Source: PFJX01 sp044227325 (lineage in GTDB: Bacteria; Pseudomonadota; Gammaproteobacteria; Burkholderiales; Thiobacillaceae). Taken from it: DNA of 64,000 nucleotides. Shown in pieces: positions 33,716 through 42,693 of the stretch. Position 1 is the stretch's first letter, and the number at the start of each line of letters is the position of its first letter. The position numbers and the translations under genes are program-made. Under the pieces are notes generated by a model. That model did not search any database, was not told the DNA's origin, and was given only the letters and a program-made list of their open reading frames with translations. The stretch is from the NCBI GenBank assembly GCA_044227325.1, contig JBGAFI010000013.1, positions 89,320-153,319 on the forward strand, in the 5' to 3' direction.

Positions 33716-36700
33716 TCAAGCCAGGATTTCCGCCCAGCGTTTCTCCAGCCGTTTGACCGACACCGGCTCGGGGGTCTTCAATTCCTGGGCGAACAGGCCG
33801 ACCCGCAACTCCTCCAGACGCCAGCGGAAATCCTCCATGTCGGCGTCGATGCCGCCGGCTTCCTCCTGGCGCTTGCGGCGGGCAAGGTAGTTCGCCAGCA
33901 GGGGCGCCAGCGCGCGCAGGTTCTGGGCGTCCCGGGCTGGGTGGGCGGCGAGTTTGTCCAGGCGGCGTTCCATGGCGCGCAGATAGCGGGGCAGATGCGG
34001 CAGCCGCTCCGGCGGCAGTAGCCCAAGAAATCCGGAGAAGACCAGGGCGCGCAACTGTTCCCGCATGTCCGCCACCGCCTCCTTGGCAGGGTTGGGTTTG
34101 CCCAGTTGCCGCTCCAGGCGATGGGCGTGGTCGAGGCACTCGGCGGCCAGCCGGGCGGTTTCCCGCGCGGCGTCCGGCAGGCGCGCGCGGGCGGCCTGGG
34201 CCGCGCTCTCGAAGGCTGTCTGGCGGCGCAGGTCGGCCGGATCGGCCACCGCCCCGATCGCCAGCGCGGCGCGCGCGGCGGCATAAAGGGCGTCCCGGGT
34301 CAGGGCCTCGGCGCTCAGCGATTTGTCCAGCATGAGATAGAGCAGGGCGGCGCCCTTGAGGCGCTGGGACAGATCCCGCTCGGTCTGCTTGAGCAGGTCC
34401 GGAAAACTTTGCCAGAGCAGGCGGCAGACGCCGCGCCGGTGCTTTTCCCGCGCCAGGGCGGGGCTGTCCAGCAGACGCAAGCGGATGCCGCCGGCCTCCT
34501 CCACCAGGGTGGGGAAGGCGGCGATGCGGCGGCCGCCGCTGGGGATCTCCACCTGGTCCGGCAGGTCGCCGAAATCCCAGCGCGCGATGTCCTCCCGCTC
34601 GCCGGGGGCGGCGGCCTGGCGCAGGGTTGCGCTGGCCTGGTCGCCGAGTTGCCGGCGCAGGGCGGCCAGGTCGCGGCCTTCGCCGAGAATCCGGTTGCCC
34701 GGGTCCAGCACCCGGTAGTTCATGCTCAGGTGGGCCGGCAGGGCTTCCGGCCGCCAGGCGTCGCGCGCGATGGCCTGGCCGGTGGCGCGGGCGAGGAAGT
34801 CGGCCAGGGCGTCCGTGAGCGGCGCGGCGCGGGCGGCGGGAGAGGCGGCATCGAGCGCCTCGGCGGCGGCGCGCGCGTACTCCGGCACCGGCACGAAGGC
34901 CCGGCGCAGGGATTGGGGCAGGCCCTTGATCAGGGCGGCGATCTTTTCCTCGCGCAGGCCGGGCACCAGCCACTCGCAGGGCGCGGCGGGCACCTGGTTC
35001 AAGGCGGCGAGGGGCACCAGCAGGGTGACGCCGTCGTCCTCGCTGCCCGGGTCGAACCGGTAGGCGAGGGGAAAACGCACGCCGCCCAGATCCAGTTCCG
35101 GCGGGAAGTCGGCGGCGTCGGCGCCGCGCTGCTTCATGAGTTCCTCCCGCGCCAGATGCAGCAGACGCGGCGACTTGGCCTCGCTTTCCCGGCGCCATTT
35201 CTCGAACGCGGCGCCGTTGTGGATGCCCTCGGGTATGCGCTCGTCGAACCAGCGGTACAGAGTTTCCTCGTCCACCGCGACGCGGGCGTTGCGGGATCGG
35301 TGGGCCAGGTCGTCGATCTCCTCCAGCAGCTTGCGGTTGTGCAGGAAGAAGGGCGCGCGGCATTCGTATTCGCCCTCCACCAGGGCGCCGCGGATGAACA
35401 GTTCCCGGGACTTCACCGGGTCGATGGGGCCGTAGTGGACCTTGCGCCCGTTGACGATGGGCAGGCCGTACAGGGTGGCGCGCAGGCTCGCGGCGACATG
35501 GGCCGGCTTCTTGGCCCAGTGCGGGTCGGAATAGCTCACCTTGAGCAGATGGCGCGCGGCATGCTCGATCCATTCCGGTTCGATGCGCGCCACGGTGCGG
35601 GCATAGACCCGGCGCGTCTCGACGATCTCGGCGGCCATCACCCACTTGGGTTTCTTCTTCACGCCGGAGCCGGGAAAGAGGGCGAATTTCATGTCCCGGG
35701 CGCCGAGATAGGCGCCGTCCTCGGTGAGCATGCCCAGGTTGCCCAGCAGGCCCGGGAGCAGGGCCTGATGGAGGGGCGCGTAGGGAGTGGCGGCGGGGGA
35801 ATCCGGGCCGGGCCGGGCCGGAGTGTTCGCCTGCTTCTCGCGGCTCTCCGCGCCCTCCGCCAGATCCGGGAGAGGGAAGTCCGCCTTCCAGCCCAGCTCC
35901 TTCACCTGGGCCATCAACTGGCCGTGCACGTCGCGCCATTCCCGCACCCGGTTGGGGGAGAGGAAATCCGCCTGCAAGGCTTCCCGGAACTTGCGCTGGG
36001 ACTTGCGGTGCACGTTGAGCTGGTGGATGTGGCGCCAGAGGTTGAGCAGGGTGACGAAATCCGAGTTCTCGTCCACGAAGCGCTTGTGTTTCTGGTCGGC
36101 GGCCTCCTGGCGTTCCAGGGGCCGGTCGCGCGGGTCCTGCACCGAGAGATAGGCGGCGATGACCAGCATCTCGCCCAGGCAGGCCTTGTCCCGGGCGGCG
36201 ATCAGCATGCGGCCGATGCGCGGATCCACAGGCAGGTGGGCGAGCTGCCTGCCGATGGCGGTGAGTCGGCCGGCCTCGTCGAGGGCGCCCAGTTCCGTGA
36301 GCAACTGCTGGCCGTCGCGCACCCGCTTGGATTCCGGCGGGTCGAGGAAGGGAAAGGCCTCGATCTCCGGCAGATGCAGGGATTTCATGCGCAGGATGAC
36401 GCCGGCCAGGGAGGAACGCAGCAGTTCCGGCGTGGTGTACTTGGGCCGGGAGAGGAAATCCTGCTCGTCGTAGAGGCGGATGCAGACGCCCGCCGCGACC
36501 CGGCCGCAGCGGCCGGCGCGCTGGTTGGCGGCGGCCTGGGCGATCTTCTCGATCTTGAGCTGTTCGATCTTGTTGCGCAGGGAATAGCGCTTCACCCGCG
36601 CCTGGCCCGCGTCCACCACGTAGCGGATGCCCGGCACGGTCAGCGAGGTTTCCGCCACGTTGGTGGACAGGACGATGCGGCGGCCGCCGTGGGGCTGGAA

Positions 36701-37684
36701 CACGCGCTCCTGCTCGGCGACGGACAGGCGGGCGAACAGGGGCAGGATTTCCGTTTGCGGCGGATGGTGCTTGCGCAGGGATTCGTGGGCGTCGCGGATT
36801 TCCCGCTCGCCGGGCAGGAACACCAGGATGTCGCCGGGGCCTTCTCCGGCCAGTTCGTCCACCGCGTGGAGGATGGCCAGATCCAGGTCGGGTTCTTCGG
36901 TCGATGGGTCTTTGCCGCGTGGGTTGGCAAATCCCTGTCCCCCTTTATCCCCGCCAGGGGGCTTCCGCAAAAGGGGAGACGCGGCGTTCGGATCGGTTAC
37001 CAGGTCGGCAGAGGTTTGCTCCCCCCTTTGCAAAAGGGGGGCCGGGGGGGATTTCGCGGTGGCCCGGCTTTCCGGGGGCGGCCGGTAGCGCACCTCCACC
37101 GGATAGGTCCGCCCCGACACCTCCACCACCGGCGCGCCGTCGAAGTAGGCGGAAAAGCGGTCCGCTTCCAGGGTCGCGGAGGAGACGATCACCTTCAGAC
37201 CCGGCCGCCGGGGCAGCAGGGTCTTCAGGTAGCCCAGCAGGAAATCGATGTTCAGGCTGCGCTCGTGGGCCTCGTCCAGGATCAGGGTGTCGTAGCCGCG
37301 GAATTCCGGGTCCGACTGGGTTTCCGCGAGCAGGATGCCGTCGGTCATGACCTTGATGCGCGACTCCGGCCCCACCTGGTCGGTGAAGCGCACCTGCCAG
37401 CCCACCAGGCCGCCCAGGCGGGTTTTCGTCTCATCGGCGATGCGGGCGGCGACGCTTTTCGCGGCGATGCGGCGCGGCTGGGTCATGCCCACCCGGCCTT
37501 TCATTCCCCGGCCGGCGGCCAGCGCGATCTTGGGCAACTGGGTGGTCTTGCCGGAACCGGTCTCGCCGCAGACGATGACGACCTGGTGCCGGACGAGGGC
37601 GGCGGCGATATCTTCCCGGCGCGCGGAGACCGGCAGGTGCTCGGGGAAGTTCAGCTCGGGTATCGTGACGGGGGTGGTGAACAT
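33716..37684 (-). CDS. hrpA: ATP-dependent RNA helicase HrpA (DEAH box) with a repeat-derived insertion
   Basis: A 1322-residue DEAH helicase involved in ribosome rescue and mRNA processing in E. coli. Walker A GETGSGKTTQLPK, the DEAH box LILDEAHERSLN, SSATLEADRFS, a helicase C domain with GEREIRDA and NQRAGRCGRV, and the large HrpA-specific C-terminal domain (DUF3418) are all present. Between VEVRYRPPPE and the DLAILHAVDELAGEGPGDIL segment there are about 50 extra residues (roughly 204-258), such as APLLQRGEQ and GGDKGGQGF. These are translated copies of GC-rich intergenic repeats (36928-37055). The loop tolerates it without breaking the frame. I chose the ATG at 37684; another at 37702 overlaps the start of the divergent neighbour. 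E. coli HrpA is 1300 residues. Confidence 0.95.
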   Translation of the reverse strand: MFTTPVTIPELNFPEHLPVSARREDIAAALVRHQVVIVCGETGSGKTTQLPKIALAAGRGMKGRVGMTQPRRIAAKSVAARIADETKTRLGGLVGWQVRFTDQVGPESRIKVMTDGILLAETQSDPEFRGYDTLILDEAHERSLNIDFLLGYLKTLLPRRPGLKVIVSSATLEADRFSAYFDGAPVVEVSGRTYPVEVRYRPPPESRATAKSPPAPLLQRGEQTSADLVTDPNAASPLLRKPPGGDKGGQGFANPRGKDPSTEEPDLDLAILHAVDELAGEGPGDILVFLPGEREIRDAHESLRKHHPPQTEILPLFARLSVAEQERVFQPHGGRRIVLSTNVAETSLTVPGIRYVVDAGQARVKRYSLRNKIEQLKIEKIAQAAANQRAGRCGRVAAGVCIRLYDEQDFLSRPKYTTPELLRSSLAGVILRMKSLHLPEIEAFPFLDPPESKRVRDGQQLLTELGALDEAGRLTAIGRQLAHLPVDPRIGRMLIAARDKACLGEMLVIAAYLSVQDPRDRPLERQEAADQKHKRFVDENSDFVTLLNLWRHIHQLNVHRKSQRKFREALQADFLSPNRVREWRDVHGQLMAQVKELGWKADFPLPDLAEGAESREKQANTPARPGPDSPAATPYAPLHQALLPGLLGNLGMLTEDGAYLGARDMKFALFPGSGVKKKPKWVMAAEIVETRRVYARTVARIEPEWIEHAARHLLKVSYSDPHWAKKPAHVAASLRATLYGLPIVNGRKVHYGPIDPVKSRELFIRGALVEGEYECRAPFFLHNRKLLEEIDDLAHRSRNARVAVDEETLYRWFDERIPEGIHNGAAFEKWRRESEAKSPRLLHLAREELMKQRGADAADFPPELDLGGVRFPLAYRFDPGSEDDGVTLLVPLAALNQVPAAPCEWLVPGLREEKIAALIKGLPQSLRRAFVPVPEYARAAAEALDAASPAARAAPLTDALADFLARATGQAIARDAWRPEALPAHLSMNYRVLDPGNRILGEGRDLAALRRQLGDQASATLRQAAAPGEREDIARWDFGDLPDQVEIPSGGRRIAAFPTLVEEAGGIRLRLLDSPALAREKHRRGVCRLLWQSFPDLLKQTERDLSQRLKGAALLYLMLDKSLSAEALTRDALYAAARAALAIGAVADPADLRRQTAFESAAQAARARLPDAARETARLAAECLDHAHRLERQLGKPNPAKEAVADMREQLRALVFSGFLGLLPPERLPHLPRYLRAMERRLDKLAAHPARDAQNLRALAPLLANYLARRKRQEEAGGIDADMEDFRWRLEELRVGLFAQELKTPEPVSVKRLEKRWAEILA
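36928..37055. repeat. CCCCCTTT/AAAGGGG repeat elements inserted inside hrpA
   Basis: Two copies of a palindrome-rich repeat lie inside the coding region. One (about 36928-36979) contains CCCCCTTTATCCCCGCC and AAAAGGGGAGA. The other (about 37018-37055) contains CCCCCCTTTGCAAAAGGGGG and a following G run. Such elements are usually intergenic in proteobacteria. They are joined by 38 bases of unrelated sequence. The reading frame of hrpA is preserved across the whole block. Confidence 0.7.
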
Positions 37685-37700
37685 GGGGCGGCGTTTTAGC

Positions 37701-39065
37701 ATGATTCCGGGAAAAACGTGGTGGATCGGCGCATTGGTCGTGGCGCTTTGCGGGCTGGCCTGGCCGGCTCGGGGCGGGGGCGCGCCCGTGGAAGAGTTGC
37801 GTATCGAGGCGCTCAGCGTGCCGGTCGGCGCGGACTGGTCGCGCGGGCCGGCGGAGCAGGAAAAGGAGGACGATGTCTACATCCTGGGCCGGGATGCGGG
37901 CACGGCGGATGCGCTGCAGGTCATGCTGATGCGCCGGGCGCCTGTCATCAAGGGCGACGCGGAAACCTTCTACGCGAACCTGACCCGCTACTGGCGCGCC
38001 AATTACGGCAAGGCGGTGCTGATTGACCGGCTCGCGGCCGGCGGCGTGGACTGGCTGTATTTGCGGCGCCCGACGCGGGAGAGCGGCGTGGGATTGTTCC
38101 AGTTGTCCACCGTGTTCGAGGGGCGCGCCTACAGCCTGCTGGTGTTCGTGCCGGGGACGATGACGGCGCTGTCCGCGCCGGCCATGGAACTGCTCGCGGG
38201 CATGCGGCTGGGGATGCGCAAGGATGTCGCGCCGGAGCCGACGCCCGAACCGACGCTTAAGCCAACGCCCGAACCTACGCCAAACCCGCCGACGCCAAAC
38301 CCGCCGACGCCAAACCCGCCGACGTCAGAACCGGCAAGCCTGGAGCAAACCGTGCCGGTGCAACCCGCTCCGCCCCCGCCGGAACGCTGGGCGCGCACGC
38401 GCGTCTACCGCTTCAATCTGTCCGGCGAGGCGCTGGAGGCGGTGGCTTCGGCGGATGTGGACTACCTGGGCGAGGATGGCATGCTGACCGGCTACGGACT
38501 CGACTACGGCGAGGCCAGCGTGGACTGGTTCATGGAGGGTTTCGCGTGGAAAACCGTGGACGGCCGCGTGACCCGGGTGCCCTGGTCCACGCGCGGGCGT
38601 CTCGAGGTGGAGGCGCCGGCCGAATTGGACGGCGCGTCCACCTGGACCCTGCGCCTGACCCTGCCCAAAGGCGAGACCGGAATTTCCGCGCGCCTGGCGG
38701 TCTGGGATTTGTGCGGGCCCGGAGAAGCCGTGCGGGATGTCCTGGAACGGCTCGATCGCGGCGCCCGCGCGCCCATGGAGCGGCTCGCCGCCACCCCGTG
38801 GGCGGGGTGTCCCGCGCCCGCGGCTTTCGCGCCGAGCCCGCGTTTGCGGGGCGAGCCGGGCAAGGCCGCGACGGCGACCTGGACCTTGTCCGCCGCCGCC
38901 CAGCCGTTCGCGAATCCGGCCGCGGCGCCGACAAACGCGCCGGCGGCCGCGCCGGTCCGCTTGCGTCTGGTGGAGGCGGTCCTGGAACCCGGCGCGCAAC
39001 GCGCCGTGCCGGGCGACGGCCTGCTGGAGCGGGCGCGCCTGTTCTTCGCCTACGAGCCTCGGTAA
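37701..39065 (+). CDS. Exported proline-rich protein of unknown function
   Basis: A 454-residue protein with a signal peptide (WWIGALVVALCGLAWPARGGG). Residues 30-175 form a folded domain (VEELRIEALSVPVGADW, LLVFVPGTMTALSAPAM). A linker (about 178-210) of PEPTPEPT and PNPPT repeats follows, encoded in part by a 15-base tandem repeat. A second region (about 225-454) is mostly beta-strand-like. No family is recognised. The ATG at 37701 overlaps one possible hrpA start codon on the other strand, so the two genes share a very compact divergent start region with no room for a normal promoter between them. It ends three bases from the convergent CbiM-like gene. Confidence 0.75.
   Translation: MIPGKTWWIGALVVALCGLAWPARGGGAPVEELRIEALSVPVGADWSRGPAEQEKEDDVYILGRDAGTADALQVMLMRRAPVIKGDAETFYANLTRYWRANYGKAVLIDRLAAGGVDWLYLRRPTRESGVGLFQLSTVFEGRAYSLLVFVPGTMTALSAPAMELLAGMRLGMRKDVAPEPTPEPTLKPTPEPTPNPPTPNPPTPNPPTSEPASLEQTVPVQPAPPPPERWARTRVYRFNLSGEALEAVASADVDYLGEDGMLTGYGLDYGEASVDWFMEGFAWKTVDGRVTRVPWSTRGRLEVEAPAELDGASTWTLRLTLPKGETGISARLAVWDLCGPGEAVRDVLERLDRGARAPMERLAATPWAGCPAPAAFAPSPRLRGEPGKAATATWTLSAAAQPFANPAAAPTNAPAAAPVRLRLVEAVLEPGAQRAVPGDGLLERARLFFAYEPR
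38277..38321 (+). repeat. 15-base tandem repeat, three copies, in the proline-rich linker
   Basis: The unit ACGCCAAACCCGCCG occurs three times in perfect tandem (38277-38291, 38292-38306, 38307-38321) and encodes TPNPP. Flanking imperfect ACGCCCGAACC-type units encode PEPT. The copy number is likely variable by slippage without shifting the frame. Confidence 0.9.
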
Positions 39066-39068
39066 AGC

Positions 39069-39731
39069 CTACTTGTCGAGCAGGTAGCGGCGGTCGTCGA
39101 AGGTGGCGACCCATTCCGGCTTGTAGACCACCATCATGGTGACCAGCATGCCGGTGGCGAAGGCCTCGCTCCAGGCGATGAGCAGGTAGTAGGGCAGGTA
39201 TTCCTCCAGCAGGTAGGCCAGGGGATAGGCGCCCGACAGGGCGGCGAAGCCGGTGGACACCAGTCCCACCGCGACGATGGCCAGGGCCGCGCCGAAGAAG
39301 GCGTTGAGGAATATGTAGATGAAGAAGTGGTTGGGCAGCTTGCCGTCGATGACGCGGAACAGCGCCCAGGACACCCCCACCGGCACCGCGCCCATGATCA
39401 GCCAGTTGGCCGGAAATGCCGCGTATTCCCCATGCCAGAGGCTGATGGCGGCGGTGATCAGGGCGATGGAGAACAGCGCGAACAGGGGCCGGAACATCAG
39501 GGTCAGCGCCGTGGCGCCGACCAGATGGAAATTCAGGCCGGGCTTGACGCCGGTCTTGATCAGCCAAAGGCCCAGCACGGCCACGGTGGCGGCGAGAAAG
39601 ACATTCAGGTTGCGGGAATCCGCCAGCATGCGCCAATTGGCGCGGCGCAAGGTCAGGATGGCGAGGATCGCGGCGAGGGACCAGAGCGCCCAAAGCCAGG
39701 CGAGGGGGATATTGCTCGATACGAGATTCAT
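39069..39731 (-). CDS. CbiM-like energy-coupling-factor permease family membrane protein
   Basis: A 220-residue polytopic membrane protein with about six helices. It carries the conserved LNFHLVGATALTLMFRP motif of the COG3235/CbiM-related family, which is linked to cobalt/nickel uptake. The His and the two downstream Gly-free helices are conserved. True CbiM starts with an MHIPDG metal-binding N-terminus; here the N-terminus is MNLVSSNIPLAWLW, so metal transport is not assured. No CbiQ, CbiO or CbiN genes are adjacent. It is convergent with the proline-rich exported protein. The role remains open. Confidence 0.75.
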   Translation of the reverse strand: MNLVSSNIPLAWLWALWSLAAILAILTLRRANWRMLADSRNLNVFLAATVAVLGLWLIKTGVKPGLNFHLVGATALTLMFRPLFALFSIALITAAISLWHGEYAAFPANWLIMGAVPVGVSWALFRVIDGKLPNHFFIYIFLNAFFGAALAIVAVGLVSTGFAALSGAYPLAYLLEEYLPYYLLIAWSEAFATGMLVTMMVVYKPEWVATFDDRRYLLDK

Positions 39732-39957
39732 GATGGTCGGAAGAGAAATTCAAGCCGGGGATTCAAGCCTCTGGCGGGAAATGCCGAAGATGCCAGAATC
39801 ATTGTAATGGAGTGGAAGCTGGCCTTGCCGTTCCCGACCTTGGGCTGGTGGGCGACGCATGAAAACCGCGGCGCCGTTCCGGGGGTTCGCGTTGTCGGGG
39901 AAGCCGGGAAGATGAGGGCGTGTTGCCCGATTCGTCCAGCATGGAAAGGGGCGTTTT

Positions 39958-42630
39958 TTGTCGATGGCCGTGTTGTCACAGTGTTTGCGCCGGCGCCTGG
40001 GCCGGGCGCTCCCGGGCATCCTGCTGGTCTGTCTCGCGTGCTTCACGGTCCTGCCCGCGCATGCCGCCGAGAGCGGCGCGCGCGAGGTGAGAATCGGCGT
40101 GCTGGCGCTGCGCGGACCGGAACGGGCGGTGCAGATGTGGTCTCCCACCGCGACCTATCTGTCACGCCAAATACCGGACATGAGATTCCGGATCGTTCCT
40201 CTCGGCTTCGATGAAATCCAGCTGGCGGTGCGCCAGCGCAGCGTGGATTTCGTCCTCGCCAATCCTTCCTTCTATGTGGAACTGGAAACCCAGTACGGCG
40301 TGAGCCCGGTGGTGACCATGCGCAACCGGCACAACGGCGGCCAGGGCTCCAGCGTATTCGGCGGCGTCATCTTCACGCGCGCCGACCGGGCCGATATCCG
40401 TGGCATTGCCGACCTGCGCGGCAAGACCTTCGCCGCGGTGGACCAGGGGTCCTTCGGTGGCTGGCAGGCGGCCTGGCGCGAGATGCTGCGCCAAGGACTG
40501 GATCCGGAGACCGATTTCAAGCGGCTGGTGTTCAGCGGTACCCATGACGCGGTGGTGCGCGACGTGCTCGCCGGCAAGGCGGACGCGGGCACCGTGCGCA
40601 GCGAGACGCTGGAAAGAATGTCGGCGGAGGGCAGCCTGAATCTGGGCGATCTGTACGTGCTCGGCGAGCGCGAGCAGGAAGGCTTTCCCCTGCTGCACAG
40701 CACCGATCTCTATCCGGAGTGGCCCCTGGCCAAGGTCAAGGGCGTGCCCGAGAGCCTCGCGGTGCGGCTGGCGGTGGCGCTGATGCAGATGCCGGCCGAC
40801 GATCCCGCCGCCCTGGCCAGCCATACCGTGGGTTGGACCCTTCCCCTCAATTACCAGCCGGTTCATGAAGTGCTGCGCACCCTGCGCATCGGCCACTACG
40901 CCTACTTGCGGCAGATGCGCCTGGCCGATGTGATGGCCCTGTATGGGCGCTGGGTGGTGGCGGGGCTGCTGTTCACGCTTCTGGCGCTGATGGTGCTGGC
41001 CTACGTGGGGCGCATCAACCGCCGCCTCAAGAAGAACCAGCATGAGCTGAACCAGCTCAATGCCGGCCTGGAACGGCGGGTGGCGGAGCGCACCGACCGC
41101 ATCGAGCTTCTGCTCGGGCGGGAGCGCTACTTGCGCGTCATCCTCGCCATGGTGGCGGACGTCAACGAGATCCTCATCACCACCAGCAGCCAGGAGGAAA
41201 TGCTCAAGGCCTGTTGCGACCGGCTCGTCGCCCACGCCGACTACCGGTTTTCCTGGGTCAGCCTGCAGGGGGCGGAGGGCTTGGCGGTGGCGGCCAAGTC
41301 CTACGGTACCGCCGATCTCAGCCGCAAGCTGCGCTACTGCCTGGGCGACGGCCCCGCGGCCCAGGCCCTGCGCGAGAACCGCACGGTCCTCGTCTCCGGC
41401 GAGGCGCTGGAAAGCGAGCTCGTCGAGGCGGGAATATCCGCCGTCGCCTCCCTGCCGCTGCGCAAGGACGCCTTTTCGGAGGCCTTCGGCGCCCTGTGCG
41501 TGCTCACCCGCAGGATGGATGGTTTCGACGCGGAGGAGGTCGCCATGTTGGAACAACTGGCGGGCGACATCGGCTTCGCCATCCAGGCCTATCGCCAGCG
41601 CAGCGAGGCCGAGACGCTCCAGCGGGAACGCATCGGCAACTACGAGGAGACCATCCTTTCCCTGGTGGACATGATCGAGAAGCGGGATACCTACACCGCC
41701 GGCCACACGCGCCGCGTCGCCCGCTACTGCGAATTGATCGCCCGCCACCTGGGCCTGGACGAGCGGGATATCGACCGCCTCAAGGGAGCCGCCACCCTGC
41801 ACGACGTCGGCAAGATCGTGATTCCCGACGCGGTGCTGCTCAAGCCCGGCAGTCTGTCCCCCTTGGAGTACGAGCTCATCAAGCAGCATGTGCAAGTGGG
41901 GTTCGACACGCTGTCCCACATCAATATGTACCGGGAACTGGCGGAAATCATGCGCCACCATCATGAGCGCCACGACGGCAGCGGCTATCCGGCCGGCCTG
42001 AGGGGAAAGGACATACCGCTGTTGTCCCGCATCATGGCCGTGGCGGACACCTTCGATGCCATGACCACCAATCGCATCTACAAGCCGCGCATGACGGTCG
42101 GGATGGCCTTGGCGGAACTGGGCCGGCTGGCCGGCGGCGAGTTCGACCCCGACATTGTCGCCGCCGCCATGGAATCCCTGGTGGACGTGGTGCCGCCTTC
42201 CCTGTCCGACCAATTGCCGAAGACCCAGTTGGAGCGCCAGCGTTTCGCCTATTTCTTCGACGACCATCTGACCGGCCTGCACAATGCCGAGTACCTCCGC
42301 TTCATGATCCGGAACAAGCTGGACACGGCCTATTCCCACGCGGCGTTCATCCTGCTGCGGCGTTTCTCCGCCTATAACGCGGAGTTCGGCTGGGCCGCCG
42401 GCAACAAGCTTCTGGCCGCCCTGGCCGGGCAATTGGTCGAGCGTTATCCGCAGACCCTGATCTTTCGGGTCATGGGCGACGATTTTCTGTTCCTCTCCGC
42501 CCAGCCCGTGGAGATCGACACCGCGGCGCTGAAGCGCCAAACCGTATTGGTCGATACGCCCGTGGACGTGGAAATCAAGGCGATGGATCTGGCGGGACAC
42601 GGCCGGGACGCGCTTCTGGAGCTGCTGTGA
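39958..42630 (+). CDS. PhnD-like sensor / GAF / HD-GYP phosphodiesterase with degenerate GGDEF
   Basis: An 890-residue membrane signalling protein. It has a signal peptide (about 14-37) and a periplasmic PhnD-type substrate-binding domain (about 40-310: VRIGVLALRGPERAVQMW, VDFVLANPSFYVEL). One helix near 325-350 and a coiled coil precede a GAF domain (about 390-545). The HD-GYP domain (about 560-730) has ATLHDVGKIVIPD and HHHERHDGSGYPAGLRG, i.e. intact catalytic residues for c-di-GMP hydrolysis. The last 120 residues resemble a GGDEF domain (DDHLTGLHNAEYL), but the active motif is MGDDF, so it is probably only a GTP- or dimer-binding module. The likely start is TTG 39958 (GGAAAGGGG six bases upstream) or ATG 39964. 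The ligand may be a phosphonate, phosphate or other anion. Confidence 0.88.
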   Translation: MSMAVLSQCLRRRLGRALPGILLVCLACFTVLPAHAAESGAREVRIGVLALRGPERAVQMWSPTATYLSRQIPDMRFRIVPLGFDEIQLAVRQRSVDFVLANPSFYVELETQYGVSPVVTMRNRHNGGQGSSVFGGVIFTRADRADIRGIADLRGKTFAAVDQGSFGGWQAAWREMLRQGLDPETDFKRLVFSGTHDAVVRDVLAGKADAGTVRSETLERMSAEGSLNLGDLYVLGEREQEGFPLLHSTDLYPEWPLAKVKGVPESLAVRLAVALMQMPADDPAALASHTVGWTLPLNYQPVHEVLRTLRIGHYAYLRQMRLADVMALYGRWVVAGLLFTLLALMVLAYVGRINRRLKKNQHELNQLNAGLERRVAERTDRIELLLGRERYLRVILAMVADVNEILITTSSQEEMLKACCDRLVAHADYRFSWVSLQGAEGLAVAAKSYGTADLSRKLRYCLGDGPAAQALRENRTVLVSGEALESELVEAGISAVASLPLRKDAFSEAFGALCVLTRRMDGFDAEEVAMLEQLAGDIGFAIQAYRQRSEAETLQRERIGNYEETILSLVDMIEKRDTYTAGHTRRVARYCELIARHLGLDERDIDRLKGAATLHDVGKIVIPDAVLLKPGSLSPLEYELIKQHVQVGFDTLSHINMYRELAEIMRHHHERHDGSGYPAGLRGKDIPLLSRIMAVADTFDAMTTNRIYKPRMTVGMALAELGRLAGGEFDPDIVAAAMESLVDVVPPSLSDQLPKTQLERQRFAYFFDDHLTGLHNAEYLRFMIRNKLDTAYSHAAFILLRRFSAYNAEFGWAAGNKLLAALAGQLVERYPQTLIFRVMGDDFLFLSAQPVEIDTAALKRQTVLVDTPVDVEIKAMDLAGHGRDALLELL

Positions 42631-42693
42631 AGCGCCTGCCCAGCCGCCGCGCCTGGTCTAGAATGCCCCCTCGTTCATCCGCCGTCCGCCATC

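Noticed and set aside
36928..37055. A CRISPR array or insertion sequence inside hrpA
   Set aside because: Only two unequal palindromic units, no regular spacing and no transposase; the hrpA frame stays open.
34106..37699. A 1197-codon open frame on the plus strand opposite hrpA
   Set aside because: Same antisense artefact; composition is biased and it covers hrpA completely.
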